From positions 176,705-240,704 of the forward strand of contig NZ_MQUQ01000009.1 of NCBI RefSeq assembly GCF_001953865.1: a stretch of 64,000 bases of DNA, read 5' to 3'. Origin of the DNA: Amycolatopsis coloradensis. GTDB lineage: Bacteria > Actinomycetota > Actinomycetes > Mycobacteriales > Pseudonocardiaceae. Below are positions 9,076 to 17,673 of this stretch, piece by piece; position 1 is the stretch's first letter, and every line of letters begins with the position of its first letter. A program made the translations under genes and the position numbers. The notes below the pieces were generated by a model, which was not told where the DNA came from, did not search any database, and worked only from the letters and a program-made list of their open reading frames with translations.

Positions 9076-10314
9076 ATGACCACGAATCCGAGGCGTGTGC
9101 TATCCGTGTCCGTGCCAGCCCGAGGTATGCGAGCTGCCCGGCTGAACCGTCCGAAGCGTTCTCATCAGCATCGACTGCGTCGGCTGTTCAGCTGGAACGG
9201 CTGGGGGCGAAGTGCGAAGGCGATCGCCACCATCGCGACGCTGGCAACCGGACTAGCGGCGGTCGGCGCGTTATACGTCACCAACCGAACCCTCGATGCC
9301 ACCCGCCAGCAAATCGCGATCAGCGAACAAGGCCAGTACACCGACCGCTTCGGCAAAGCCGTCGAACAGCTCGGCTCAGACAAGATCGATATACGCCTCG
9401 GCGGCATCTACGCCCTCGAACGTCTGGCCAAGGACTCCGCACGGGACGCCAACACGATCACTCGGTTGCTCGGCGCCTACATCCGAGAGCACACATGCCC
9501 AACCGGGGCCCCAGCACCAGCTGCGGGACCGCGATCGCATCCGCCAACCGATGTTTCTGCGGCCTTCACAGTGCTGTCTGTCCGCGACATCAGTCAGACA
9601 GCTCCATGGGCTGACGCCACAGGCGCATGCTTGGAGCATCGCGACTTCGGAGCGAAGACCCTGAACAACCTTGACCTAGGCCGCGCCAAGCTAGCCAACA
9701 CGAGCTTCGTCAGGACGCTTCTGCGCGGTGTACGACTGCAGGAGGCGGATCTAGGCGGGGCGGACCTGCAGGCTTCAACGTGGGTAGGTGTTCTGGCCAA
9801 TCTTGCCCAGCTCCCGAGGGCGAGGCTCCAGGGTGCGGCATTGCGGAACAGCAGTTTTGCCGGTGCGAACCTCCTAGAAGCGCGACTCGACAATGTGTCG
9901 AGCGATGGCGGTCGTCCGGATGACGGCACACCATACGCAGACGCGACAGTGCCGGCGCCTGCCATCTCGATCGGACCTAACTTCACCTCGGCCGATCTCA
10001 CCCGCGCTTCGTTCACAGCCTCACGCATCCCCCATGCGACTTTCCTCTTTGCGGCCCTTGAGGGTGCCGACTTCAGTCGAAGCGACCTGCGGCAAGCCGA
10101 CTTTAGCCCGCCGCCCAAACCACTCCCCGCCGAACAGGTGCGGTTCGACTACGCCGATCTGTCCGGCGCGACCCTCGCCGGACGCGATATGAGGCGCATG
10201 AGTCTCGTCGGCGCGAACCTATCCAACGCCGACTTACGGGATGTCGACCTACGTGGCGTAGACCTGAGTAGCACGAACCTGGCAGGTGCCAATCTCGACG
10301 GTGCGAAGCGGTGA
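9076..10314 (+). CDS. Membrane-anchored pentapeptide-repeat protein
   Basis: A 412-residue protein. After a basic cytoplasmic leader there is one membrane span (AIATIATLATGLAAVGALYVT), then a helical stretch with LGGIYALERLAKDS, a common element of actinobacterial membrane pentapeptide proteins. Two blocks of A(D/N)LXX repeats follow (for example NNLDLGRAKLANTSF, ADLGGADLQAS, GANLSNADLRDVDL), which should form a right-handed quadrilateral beta-helix. I chose the ATG at 9076 because family resemblance begins there and GAGGCGGG lies upstream; an in-frame start exists as far back as 8809. It is convergent with the DGNHR gene. Function unknown. Confidence 0.8.
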   Translation: MTTNPRRVLSVSVPARGMRAARLNRPKRSHQHRLRRLFSWNGWGRSAKAIATIATLATGLAAVGALYVTNRTLDATRQQIAISEQGQYTDRFGKAVEQLGSDKIDIRLGGIYALERLAKDSARDANTITRLLGAYIREHTCPTGAPAPAAGPRSHPPTDVSAAFTVLSVRDISQTAPWADATGACLEHRDFGAKTLNNLDLGRAKLANTSFVRTLLRGVRLQEADLGGADLQASTWVGVLANLAQLPRARLQGAALRNSSFAGANLLEARLDNVSSDGGRPDDGTPYADATVPAPAISIGPNFTSADLTRASFTASRIPHATFLFAALEGADFSRSDLRQADFSPPPKPLPAEQVRFDYADLSGATLAGRDMRRMSLVGANLSNADLRDVDLRGVDLSSTNLAGANLDGAKR

Positions 10315-10379
10315 CCATGCGCCGACGCCCGGTGTCTTGCCTGAATGCAGTAGCGACGCTGCTGGACGAGACGTGTGAC

Positions 10380-11909
10380 TCAGGCTCCGGCGAGCCAGCA
10401 TCGCCACGCAACGGGATCTGTTCCGGCCTCGAGCGGGATCCCGAGCTGGGCCAGCGCTCCGGGATAGCACTTCTCGTAGATGGCGTTGATGGCGGTGGCG
10501 TACTCTGCACGGTGCAGCAACCACGCCGCGGGAAGGCGGCGAAACCGCAGCGTCTCGCCCCGATCACCGGTCAGCTCTCCGGCGATAACCCCACGGCGCA
10601 GCAACCCGATGACGAGTTCGGTGCGGTCTCGCATACGCCGCTCGAACGACTGGATCTTGGCGCCGTCATCGGGGTCCATGTTGAGGAGGTCAATGATTCC
10701 GGACGACGGCCGGATTGCTTGGACCTTGATCGCGGCGGCAAGCCAGGGCAGGCCGAGCATCCGCGCGGTGTGGACGCGGTGGTTGCCGTCGGAGCCGACG
10801 TGATAGAGCGGGCCAGTCCAGCCTGGCGCCATCATCAGGTCGATCTTGGGTGAGAAGAACTTAGCAGTGAAGGTGTCCAGATCCTCCGCATCAAGCAGCC
10901 CGCTAGCGATGTCCACGGGTATTTCGTCCCGGTGCCCGCCGAAGTCGCCCCACACCGGGTGGCGGGTGCCGACCACCAGCCGAGTCGGCACCCACATCAC
11001 CGTGCTGGCGAAGCCGAGATGATCGCGGTTGGAGCCGGGTGCGATCGCGGTGAGCGCCTTGTTGTGAAGCAAGCGCTGGGTGTCGGTAGCGTTCAGTTCG
11101 TTGGCGCGCTCCGCGAGAAACCCCTCGATATCTTGACCGCGGCGGTGAAGCGCGTCACGGGCTTGCTGGACCGCGGTCACGTGCTCGACATAGATCGCGT
11201 CGCGACGAACCAGGAGTTCCGGCACGGTAGGGCCTTCGGGAGAGCGGTCCGCATTCACAACATTCGACACCAGCGGGCGCCGCGACGCCGGCGGGTCGAA
11301 CATGATGTTCGGCGGGCGGTCGTGGAAGAACCACAACAGCGTGTGGGCCGCCGACGCGGCGGTCGCGGCACTCCCCCAGAACTTCCATGGGCCGGCGTCG
11401 GTGACCTCTGAGGTCGTGGCGACGAAGCCGCCATGCTCGTCGACGTCGATCGTCCACGCCGGTGCATCGGGCTCGGAAGCCCAGTGCATTGAGTCGAGAT
11501 CGGCGTCGACCAGGGCAGCCCGATGAAGGACGGACTGCATCCAGATCTCTTCGATCGAGGCATGAGCTGCCAGCGCGAGCCCGTCCAATGCCTTTGCCTC
11601 GCACATCAGCTCATACGTCGCGTTGATCTGTGATCGAAGGACCCGCGCCTCTTCGGTGATGGCCGAGACATCGAACGAGATACGCTCGGACTCGAGCAGG
11701 GTCACGATCCGATGCGCGTGGTCGGACGCGTCCAGCAGTGCCTGCCACAGGTAGCTCCAGTCCACCTCGTCGTCGGCGTGCTCGTCTCGACTTGGACTCC
11801 GTGAGCCGACATCGTGAACACCTTCAGCGAGACGGTGACCGACGGTCGCACGCTCCTCATCCTCCAGCAGCCGTGCCAGCGCGAGGACCAGTCGCCCGAG
11901 CGCGGTCAC
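10380..11909 (-). CDS. DGNHR-motif (ParB/DGQHR-like) protein of unknown function
   Basis: A 509-residue soluble protein. The recognisable feature is YHVGSDGNHRVHTARMLGLP (about residues 370-390), which resembles the DGxHR nucleotide-binding/hydrolase motif of ParB/sulfiredoxin-fold and DGQHR-domain (DndB-like) proteins. The N-terminal half is helical and acidic. The start at 11909 is uncertain because a GC-rich arginine-poor lead-in precedes it and no clear RBS is seen; a shorter form starting nearer 11780 is possible. It lies next to other accessory genes and upstream of a decayed repeated gene pair. It may be a defence or DNA-modification factor, but that is inference from a short motif and context. 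Confidence 0.65.
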   Translation of the reverse strand: MTALGRLVLALARLLEDEERATVGHRLAEGVHDVGSRSPSRDEHADDEVDWSYLWQALLDASDHAHRIVTLLESERISFDVSAITEEARVLRSQINATYELMCEAKALDGLALAAHASIEEIWMQSVLHRAALVDADLDSMHWASEPDAPAWTIDVDEHGGFVATTSEVTDAGPWKFWGSAATAASAAHTLLWFFHDRPPNIMFDPPASRRPLVSNVVNADRSPEGPTVPELLVRRDAIYVEHVTAVQQARDALHRRGQDIEGFLAERANELNATDTQRLLHNKALTAIAPGSNRDHLGFASTVMWVPTRLVVGTRHPVWGDFGGHRDEIPVDIASGLLDAEDLDTFTAKFFSPKIDLMMAPGWTGPLYHVGSDGNHRVHTARMLGLPWLAAAIKVQAIRPSSGIIDLLNMDPDDGAKIQSFERRMRDRTELVIGLLRRGVIAGELTGDRGETLRFRRLPAAWLLHRAEYATAINAIYEKCYPGALAQLGIPLEAGTDPVAWRCWLAGA

Positions 11910-12018
11910 CGGACACCGGCCGACGCACTCGCCATCTCAGAGAGTTCGCCTGAGACCACGCCACGCAGGAGAGCCAACGGCGAACCGGCGAGTCGATCCA
12001 CCGAGCACTCGCCCGCCG

Positions 12019-12186
12019 TCACTGGTGGAGACTGTCGATCTCGTCGTGCTCGGCCCCGACCGGAAGCGGCAGGGCAGACTCGGCCTCAATCGGATCCGGG
12101 TACATGACGGCCGACACCGCGGCATCGTAGGCCTGCTCAAGGTCGGCTCCGCTCGTGCCGAGCACGCTCTCCCAGTCGAATCCCAT
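12019..12186 (-). CDS. Small protein of the repeated gene pair, copy 1
   Basis: A 55-residue acidic protein starting MGFDWESVLGTSGADL. It is clearly paralogous to the 55-residue product at 46240-46407: the same length, the same MGFDWE start, DAAVSAVMYP in the middle, and a PLPVG/PFPVG tail ending in an acidic EHD motif. It follows the larger partner (here broken) by ten bases, as in the other copy. No known domain. Conservation of the reading frame while the partner has decayed suggests recent damage or independent selection. Confidence 0.65.
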   Translation of the reverse strand: MGFDWESVLGTSGADLEQAYDAAVSAVMYPDPIEAESALPLPVGAEHDEIDSLHQ

Positions 12187-12196
12187 GGCAGGGACT

Positions 12197-13036
12197 CTAT
12201 CCGTACTCATCCAGGATCCGGGCGACACGGGCGTTCACCTCATCCGCACGGACGAGGATCGCGGCTTCCTCCTCAGCGGTAATACAGCATTCCTGGTCAG
12301 CGGGCTCACACGCGACACGACGAATCGGCGCATCAGTCTTCTCGGCCAGAGTGGCCATCGCCTGCACCAAGGCCGGACAGCGAGGACGGGTGCAACGACT
12401 TGTACCGGTCGACGTAGCCCCACTGGTCGATCGCCGGCAGCAGATTCGACTGCTCAGACCAGGCCGACCAGTCCGGGCTCGGATCGACGAACTCGTAACG
12501 GTGACGCTCCCCCGCGGGTGGGTTCCGGCGGTGCCCCAGCTCTCGGAGCGCCGCCGGCGACCAGCCGTTGTTCGTGCCGATGATGTCCAGCCACGACCAC
12601 ACAGCACACGCCGGGCACGACGCTTCCTCGTCGGTCCGCCCAATGTCCGGGCGCAGCTCGCTCAGCCGTCGCGCTGTGAGACCGCGGGCCTGGCTGCGGC
12701 TGAGTCCTAAGCCGCCCTGGTCCGGCGGAGCCAGCAGGACTGCGGCGAACAACAATCTTCGCAACCGCAACCGCGCGATCCATCTGGTGTCCGGATCGTT
12801 GACCCGGCTTGTGCATCCGTGCACAACCCGCTCCAGCGCGGTCACGTCATTCCGTAAGGCAGGCGGCCAGGTGGGCGCGGCCATCGCCGGGGACCTCAGC
12901 GCGCTGAGCAGCTTTTGTGACGGCGCGGCCTGCCGGGCGAACATCTCAAGCACACAGCCTCGTCCCGGACGTCGACTGGGTTGCCGGTGACCTCGCACCA
13001 GTCGAGCCACAGATCAGGCAGCGCCGCGTCAGTCAT
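12197..13036 (-). pseudogene. Frameshifted paralogue of the 280-residue protein at 46418-47260
   Basis: The gene starts MTDAALPDLWLDWCEVTGNP (ATG at 13036), matching copy 2. After RDEA an extra GT dinucleotide near 12955 shifts the frame; similarity resumes in another frame (FARQAAPSQKLL through HPSSLSGL). Near 12370 an extra T restores the original frame (VQAMATLAEKTD, ITAEEEAAILVRADEVNAR). In the original frame a TGA follows the first shift after KSCSAR, so no full-length product can be made. The length (840 bases) is within one codon of the intact copy. Conserved pieces include CPACAVWSWLDIIGTNN and LLPAIDQWGY. Function of the family unknown. Confidence 0.8.
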
Positions 13037-13302
13037 CGTTCCAGCCTGCCAGTTCGGTCAGTGGGCCCTGATTCTGCCAAAGTCACCCTGCCCGCCGACT
13101 CGAACTCTGCTGCGCCCCTGGCCGGTCCGAGACACTGCCGTCGAACACCTCCTCGACTATGACAACCCCAGAAGGTCGCCATTCATCGGGCGATCGTGGG
13201 CTCCACGTCTTCCGCAGCCGCCCAACCCCGCAGTGGTGCTGGTATCGAAGTCCCGGCCCAACCGATCGGGCTACACGCACCCCGATCGGTCGGGACAGCA
13301 CC

Positions 13303-13830
13303 TCAGTCGAGCACTAGCCGAGTGTTGATCAGGCTCGAACTGGCAGGCTTCGGCGCTTCGTAGGCGATGCGCTCGACCAGGCGACCGCAGAACGCGGGAA
13401 CGCTGATCGTGATCCGGTCGGGTCGCGATGTATCAACTGCGTACGCGTCGATCCCAGGTATCACGACCAGCCTACGGTCATCGACAGTCGTGGGTCTCGG
13501 AAGTCCGTATTCGTGATGGAGCGAGCATCGGAACCTGTAGATGTACCGGGCGTCATCCTCGCTAACGCCATGGTCTGTAAGTAGGCCCTTAAATCGGCTC
13601 CCGACCTCTCCGCCGGTGCCGGACAAGTTATCCAACACGATCATACCGAGCACCAGTCCAATCCAAGAATCGTTGCCGTCGCCTGCATCGGTAGCCGGGT
13701 CTCGGTCGTTAGCGCTCCGCATGTCTCGAAGCGCCAAAATGAGACTGCTGTAGGTATGCGTTCCGTTGAGGTGGCACGACAGCATCGGACCAGTCTCGCC
13801 CTCGCACCCCTTGTCCAACTCGGTTGTCAT
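13303..13830 (-). CDS. Hypothetical protein with an RxxxxH-type motif
   Basis: A 175-residue soluble protein. I do not recognise the family with certainty. The segment YRFRCSLHHEYGLPRP (about residues 98-113) has the R-x4-H spacing of HEPN RNase active sites and lies between predicted helices. The C-terminal half is beta-rich. The start at 13830 has only a weak upstream RBS. It lies next to a clearer HEPN-type gene and the broken repeated pair, in an accessory setting. Confidence 0.55.
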   Translation of the reverse strand: MTTELDKGCEGETGPMLSCHLNGTHTYSSLILALRDMRSANDRDPATDAGDGNDSWIGLVLGMIVLDNLSGTGGEVGSRFKGLLTDHGVSEDDARYIYRFRCSLHHEYGLPRPTTVDDRRLVVIPGIDAYAVDTSRPDRITISVPAFCGRLVERIAYEAPKPASSSLINTRLVLD

Positions 13831-14491
13831 CCGGCCACGGTAAGCCGCGCCAGACTGTGACGGAACTCGTTAGCTCTACGCAGACGCGCGCACACGGGTC
13901 ACGAGCACAAGGTCCGTGATGGCGCCGAGACGGTTCCGCGGGCGGCCGTAATCGTCGGGCTCGCGCTTGGAGAGTTTCACGGCGCGTGCCCATGTGCGCA
14001 GCGTGTTCGCGGCCGAGCAGCTTCTGCAACGCACGGCGACTGCCGCGGCTACCTCGACGTCCGGGCAGGCATCTCTGGCACCGGCCTCATCCGTGTCGCC
14101 CGCACCGCGTGGAGTCCGGCCACCAACGCCGCCGCCAGCGTCAGCAGGGCACACCACCTACACCAGGTCCTCATCGCCAACTTGCGCCCCCGGCAACAGC
14201 CGCAGCCGAATCACGACTGCCAGACCCAAGCATCCCACAGCACCGGCCCCATAGAACAACCCTGATCTGCCGCCACAGGCCATAGCAGCTGATCATTCAC
14301 CCCTTTACCGCTTGACGGACACCCGCATCCGAGCATGCCGAGGTGGCGCTGGAGCAGGCTTCGCGTAGCATCATCTGCCGTCCTTCCAGTGGTTCGGTAG
14401 CTGCGAGATTGTTCGGCAGGGTTGTGCAGCCGGAGGCCGCGATTCCACGCGCTGACACCACCGCACGTCAGAGTCATCCTTGAGGAGCATC
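13831..14491. other. Intergenic region without a convincing gene
   Basis: About 660 bases between divergent genes. Short ORFs on both strands here have shadow-like composition. A minus-strand piece reading MRTWCRWCALLTLAAALV could be a small membrane peptide but has no supporting signal. Promoters for both neighbours must lie here. Confidence 0.4.
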
Positions 14492-15184
14492 GTGACGACC
14501 CCCTCGCTGCAGATCGCCGTTGATCGATACGTTCGCGCGCTCGAGGTCTCGCAGCGACTCATCGCACTGCATCCGCGCACAGCAGGTGGTTCAGGTAACC
14601 ACGCCGCGCTGGCTCCCGCCATTGCGTTGTCCACTATCGGGGCGTTCGAGGGCTTCTGCGAAGAGTTCCTGGCGAACCTGTTGCTGTTGAATGGCCACGG
14701 GTACGCCCACGTGGCCAAAGCTGTCGGAAAGATGAACAACCCCACACCTCGACAGTTCGCAACAGCTCTGACCGCTGAAGTCCCGAAGGTCAAGACCTCC
14801 GCTGGGAACGGCTACTCCCTCCAGGTCTGGAACATCCCTGGCGTCAACCAGCGACCAGCCACGGAAACGATCGGGTGGAGCGACATTCTGACCAGGGCTG
14901 ACGGTTGGATGGAAGTTCGACACTGCCTGTCACACGGACTGGTGAGCGGTTGGCGCAGCGAGGTATGGCCCGCACCGTTGAAAGGCACAGGTGCCGTGGC
15001 CGCCCGCGACGTGCTTCGCGCCAAGGCAGGCGGCAAGCACTCGATGGGACTTACCGGTGCGCTCTCCTGCGCCCGCCTCTACTACTACCCGGCGCAACAC
15101 CTGGCCAACCTGGTTGCGGGCTTCGTCGGCCAGCAGCTCAGCTGGGACAGTGCACCGGACTACGCACTCAAGAAGGCCGACTAG
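14492..15184 (+). CDS. HEPN-domain protein (putative RNase-type)
   Basis: A 230-residue, largely helical protein. The N-terminus (VDRYVRALEVSQRLIALH, then a long helix GAFEGFCEEFLANLLLLNG) followed by EVRHCLSHGLVSGW at about residue 143 fits HEPN domains of the MAE_28990/RiboL-PSP type, where R-x4-H is the metal-independent RNase active site. Many such proteins are toxins or abortive-infection effectors, often with a nucleotidyltransferase antitoxin. No such partner is adjacent. The GTG at 14492 is chosen because GAGGAG lies six bases upstream; the TTG at 14480 lacks this. Confidence 0.65.
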   Translation: MTTPSLQIAVDRYVRALEVSQRLIALHPRTAGGSGNHAALAPAIALSTIGAFEGFCEEFLANLLLLNGHGYAHVAKAVGKMNNPTPRQFATALTAEVPKVKTSAGNGYSLQVWNIPGVNQRPATETIGWSDILTRADGWMEVRHCLSHGLVSGWRSEVWPAPLKGTGAVAARDVLRAKAGGKHSMGLTGALSCARLYYYPAQHLANLVAGFVGQQLSWDSAPDYALKKAD

Positions 15185-15645
15185 CGGATTGTTGGCCACC
15201 TGACCCACACCTCTTGGCCGCAAACCGTCATCGAACATGGCGCCGAGTCGCCAGCATGGTCGCCGACGGTACCCACGGGCCGTTCGTACTCCGGTTCACC
15301 CGTAACACCGCGCGCGAGCCCATGGCACCGTCCCGACGCCGGCGCGGTAACGCCCACCTCCGGCCCCGGGGCGGCCGTCGGCGATCTCGTCTCCGTCTCG
15401 CTGGGCGACCTCTGCACTGTGACGGGAGCGGTGCATCTGCATCGGCGATCGAGTCGGCTATTCCCCCAATCTGTGCATCCTTTGCTCCACGCCGGGTCTC
15501 GGATACGTGACACCGTTGCGCTCTTCGGTGACTATCCAGGCTGGATGCACCGCACGCCCCAAAACCCGTCTAACGTTCCACGGGTTCGAATCCCGGAAGG
15601 AACTTTCAACCAGTCCAGCAACCGGTTGTTGAGGGGAGACTCACC
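15185..15645. other. Intergenic region with a tRNA T-arm-like sequence
   Basis: About 460 bases without a gene. At 15581-15596 the bases CGGGTTCGAATCCCGG form a tRNA-like T-arm (stem CGGG/CCCG, loop TTCGAAT). I tried to extend it into a full tRNA and could not pair an acceptor or D-arm upstream. It could be an integration-site relic. The promoter of the secreted-protein gene at 15646 must also lie here. Confidence 0.35.
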
Positions 15646-15912
15646 ATGCGAAAATTGCTCGCCAGCGGCTTCACCATCTTCGCCGTGCTCGGGATCGGCA
15701 TCAGCGCTCAGACCACCGCGAGCGCCACCACGCAGACCACACGCTGGCTTTGCGGGGCTGACACTGTTGACGTGCGCTACTCCGCAGGAGGCGCACCGAC
15801 CGGCAGAATCGTCTACTACGGCCAGACCGTCGAACACGACTCGGGCGCCGGTACCTGGTGGCACATCACTTCGCCCTACAACGGCTATGTGCTCGGCCAG
15901 TACTTCTGTTGA
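15646..15912 (+). CDS. Small secreted SH3-like protein
   Basis: An 88-residue pre-protein with a typical Sec signal peptide (MRKLLASGFTIFAVLGIGIS, cleavage after ASA). The mature 60 or so residues resemble a bacterial SH3-like fold: VDVRYSAGGAPTGRIVYYGQ, then TWWHITSPYNGYVLGQYFC, with two cysteines (Cys in WLCG and the C-terminal Cys) likely disulfide-bonded. The ATG follows GGGGAG. It is probably an exported cell-wall-associated protein; substrate unknown. An inverted repeat follows the stop. Confidence 0.75.
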   Translation: MRKLLASGFTIFAVLGIGISAQTTASATTQTTRWLCGADTVDVRYSAGGAPTGRIVYYGQTVEHDSGAGTWWHITSPYNGYVLGQYFC

Positions 15913-15927
15913 AAGTTCGCTAATCAG

Positions 15928-15960
15928 GCCGCCGGTGACCGGCCTCCGGTAGCCGGCGGC
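15928..15960. terminator. Hairpin between convergent genes
   Basis: Perfect 8-bp inverted repeat GCCGCCGG (15928-15935) and CCGGCGGC (15953-15960) just after the SH3-like gene and before the end of the convergent CHAP gene. There is no T tract, as is usual in high-GC actinobacteria. Confidence 0.5.
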
Positions 15961-16001
15961 CCGCAGCCCCGCCGGGACGCGGGAAGCCCGCTGACTTCTT
16001 C

Positions 16002-17363
16002 TCACGAACCGGCGCCGAGCCCGTGGATCCAGAGCTGTGGCGGTCCCCAGAATCCGGAGCCGGATGACGTGTCGACGTACCAATCTCCGCCGGAGCGAAA
16101 GAAGGTCACCTCGTCGGCCATGCCGTCGCCGTTGACGTCGGCCAAGAACTGGTCCGTGGAACCGCCGCCCTGGCCGTAGGCCCAGTAAGTCGGCTGCCAG
16201 AAGCCCGATCCTGACGAGGTCCCGGCTTCCCAGGTGCCCGTGCTGTAGAAGTAGGCGATATCAGCCCGATGGTCACCGCTGATGTCACCGGCAACCTGGT
16301 TCGCGCTGTTCATGCCGTGCCCTGCCGACCACTGCCCCGGATAGCCGAAGTTGCTGCCACTCGACAGGCCCACAAACCAGGTACCGGACGAGGCGAAATA
16401 GACCGCGGCGTCCGCCCTCTCGTCGCTGTTGAAGTCACCGACCAGTTGCTGGCTGCTTCCGTAGCCGTTGCCTTGAATCCACCGCGTGGGTGGCCAGAAC
16501 CCACTTCCCGAGGAGGTCGAGACGTACCAGTCGCCGGTATTGGCGTCGAAGGTGACGAGGTCGGCCATGCCGTCGCCGTTGACGTCCGCCAGGAACTGCT
16601 TGCTGGTGCCTACCCCCTGACCTTCGGCCCACCGTGTCGGCGACCAGAAACCGCTTCCGGACGACAGCGAGACGTACCAATGTCCGGCGGTGGCGGAGAA
16701 GGACACCAGGTCGGCCATGCCGTCACCGTTAACGTCGGCCAGGAAGTACCTGCTCGCGCCGACCGAGTGGCCGAAGCTCCATTGACCGGGATTTCCGAAA
16801 CCGGAGCCAGTGGAGAGGCCGACGAATGCCGACCCGCTATCGCGGTACATCACGACGGCGTCGGCCCTGTGGTCACCGTTGACGTCTCCCACCAGGCGGG
16901 TGCCGACCTTCGCGATGTCGCGCACGTGGATGTACCGGAACATCGACGCCGCGACCCGGCGCTCGTTGTAAGTGCCGTCGTAGCTGTAGTTGTACTCCTC
17001 GATCGTGATCGTGCCGTCGCCGTTCACCGCCTCGACCCAGGCGACGTGCCCGGACGATTCGGCGATTGCCCCCACCCCCGGAGTGCCGTTCACGGCGTAC
17101 CCGTGCGCCGAGAACCAGGAGCCCCAAGTTCCGGCATTGCCGATCGCCCTCGGCATCTCGAATCCGTTGCGCGCGTGCAGCCGCCACGCGACGAAGCTGG
17201 TGCACTCACGGTTGTAGTAACCCCACGAGTCGATCGCCGAATCCTGGGCCGTGTTGCGCCACTGCGCCGGATAATCGTCCGTACCCGCTCTGGCCACCGG
17301 CGCGAGAACCAACCCCGCGAACAAGGCAATGGCCAGGACAATCAGCATCCGTCTTCGACTCAC
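16002..17363 (-). CDS. Secreted CHAP-domain protein with FG-GAP/VCBS repeats
   Basis: A 453-residue exoprotein. Signal peptide: SRRRMLIVLAIALFAGLVL, cleavage near VARAG. A CHAP-type amidase/peptidase domain follows with Cys in RECTSFVAWRL (about 53) and His in SSGHVAWVEAV (about 104). Six FG-GAP repeats of about 48 residues then run to the C-terminus, each with a calcium-loop core such as DVNGDGMADLV and a GSGF(W)xP motif, predicting a beta-propeller. CHAP enzymes cleave peptidoglycan cross-bridges; the propeller may bind wall carbohydrate. The GTG at 17363 is preceded by GGAGG with five-base spacing, so I prefer it over the start at 17399. Confidence 0.88.
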   Translation of the reverse strand: MSRRRMLIVLAIALFAGLVLAPVARAGTDDYPAQWRNTAQDSAIDSWGYYNRECTSFVAWRLHARNGFEMPRAIGNAGTWGSWFSAHGYAVNGTPGVGAIAESSGHVAWVEAVNGDGTITIEEYNYSYDGTYNERRVAASMFRYIHVRDIAKVGTRLVGDVNGDHRADAVVMYRDSGSAFVGLSTGSGFGNPGQWSFGHSVGASRYFLADVNGDGMADLVSFSATAGHWYVSLSSGSGFWSPTRWAEGQGVGTSKQFLADVNGDGMADLVTFDANTGDWYVSTSSGSGFWPPTRWIQGNGYGSSQQLVGDFNSDERADAAVYFASSGTWFVGLSSGSNFGYPGQWSAGHGMNSANQVAGDISGDHRADIAYFYSTGTWEAGTSSGSGFWQPTYWAYGQGGGSTDQFLADVNGDGMADEVTFFRSGGDWYVDTSSGSGFWGPPQLWIHGLGAGS

Positions 17364-17673
17364 GACATCCTCCAGTCCACGGAAACCCGACCGAACCAAG
17401 TCGCTCGTAAGACCTCACGACGTACACTGCTCGCCTGAAACCAGCCAATCGGCGTAGCGAGCCCAGACCAGGTGGGTCACGCAAGCGACCGCACCGAGAG
17501 CCACGAGGAAGTCGACACCAAAGTCCTAAACGGCGGAGCCGAACGGCGAATACTTCCGAAGCAATGATTGCCGCACTGACCTGGCACAACGCCAGTCTCG
17601 ACCCAGGCTCCGCGTAAGGTAGTAGAAGCAAAAGGTGCCCGTCCTGCGGGCCCAGCAGGCATGAGGGGAGCTG

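Noticed and set aside
13876..14157. Minus-strand 93-residue ORF as a gene
   Set aside because: Its first half is GC-shadow composition, with no RBS and no recognisable motif; overlapping frames look equally plausible.
15530..15612. Complete tRNA gene around the T-arm-like sequence
   Set aside because: No complementary acceptor stem, D-arm or anticodon stem could be paired upstream at tRNA distance.
1..15700. Complete conjugative actinomycete element starting at the integrase
   Set aside because: No FtsK/TraB-like translocase, RepSA-like replication protein or Spd genes follow the integrase within the window.
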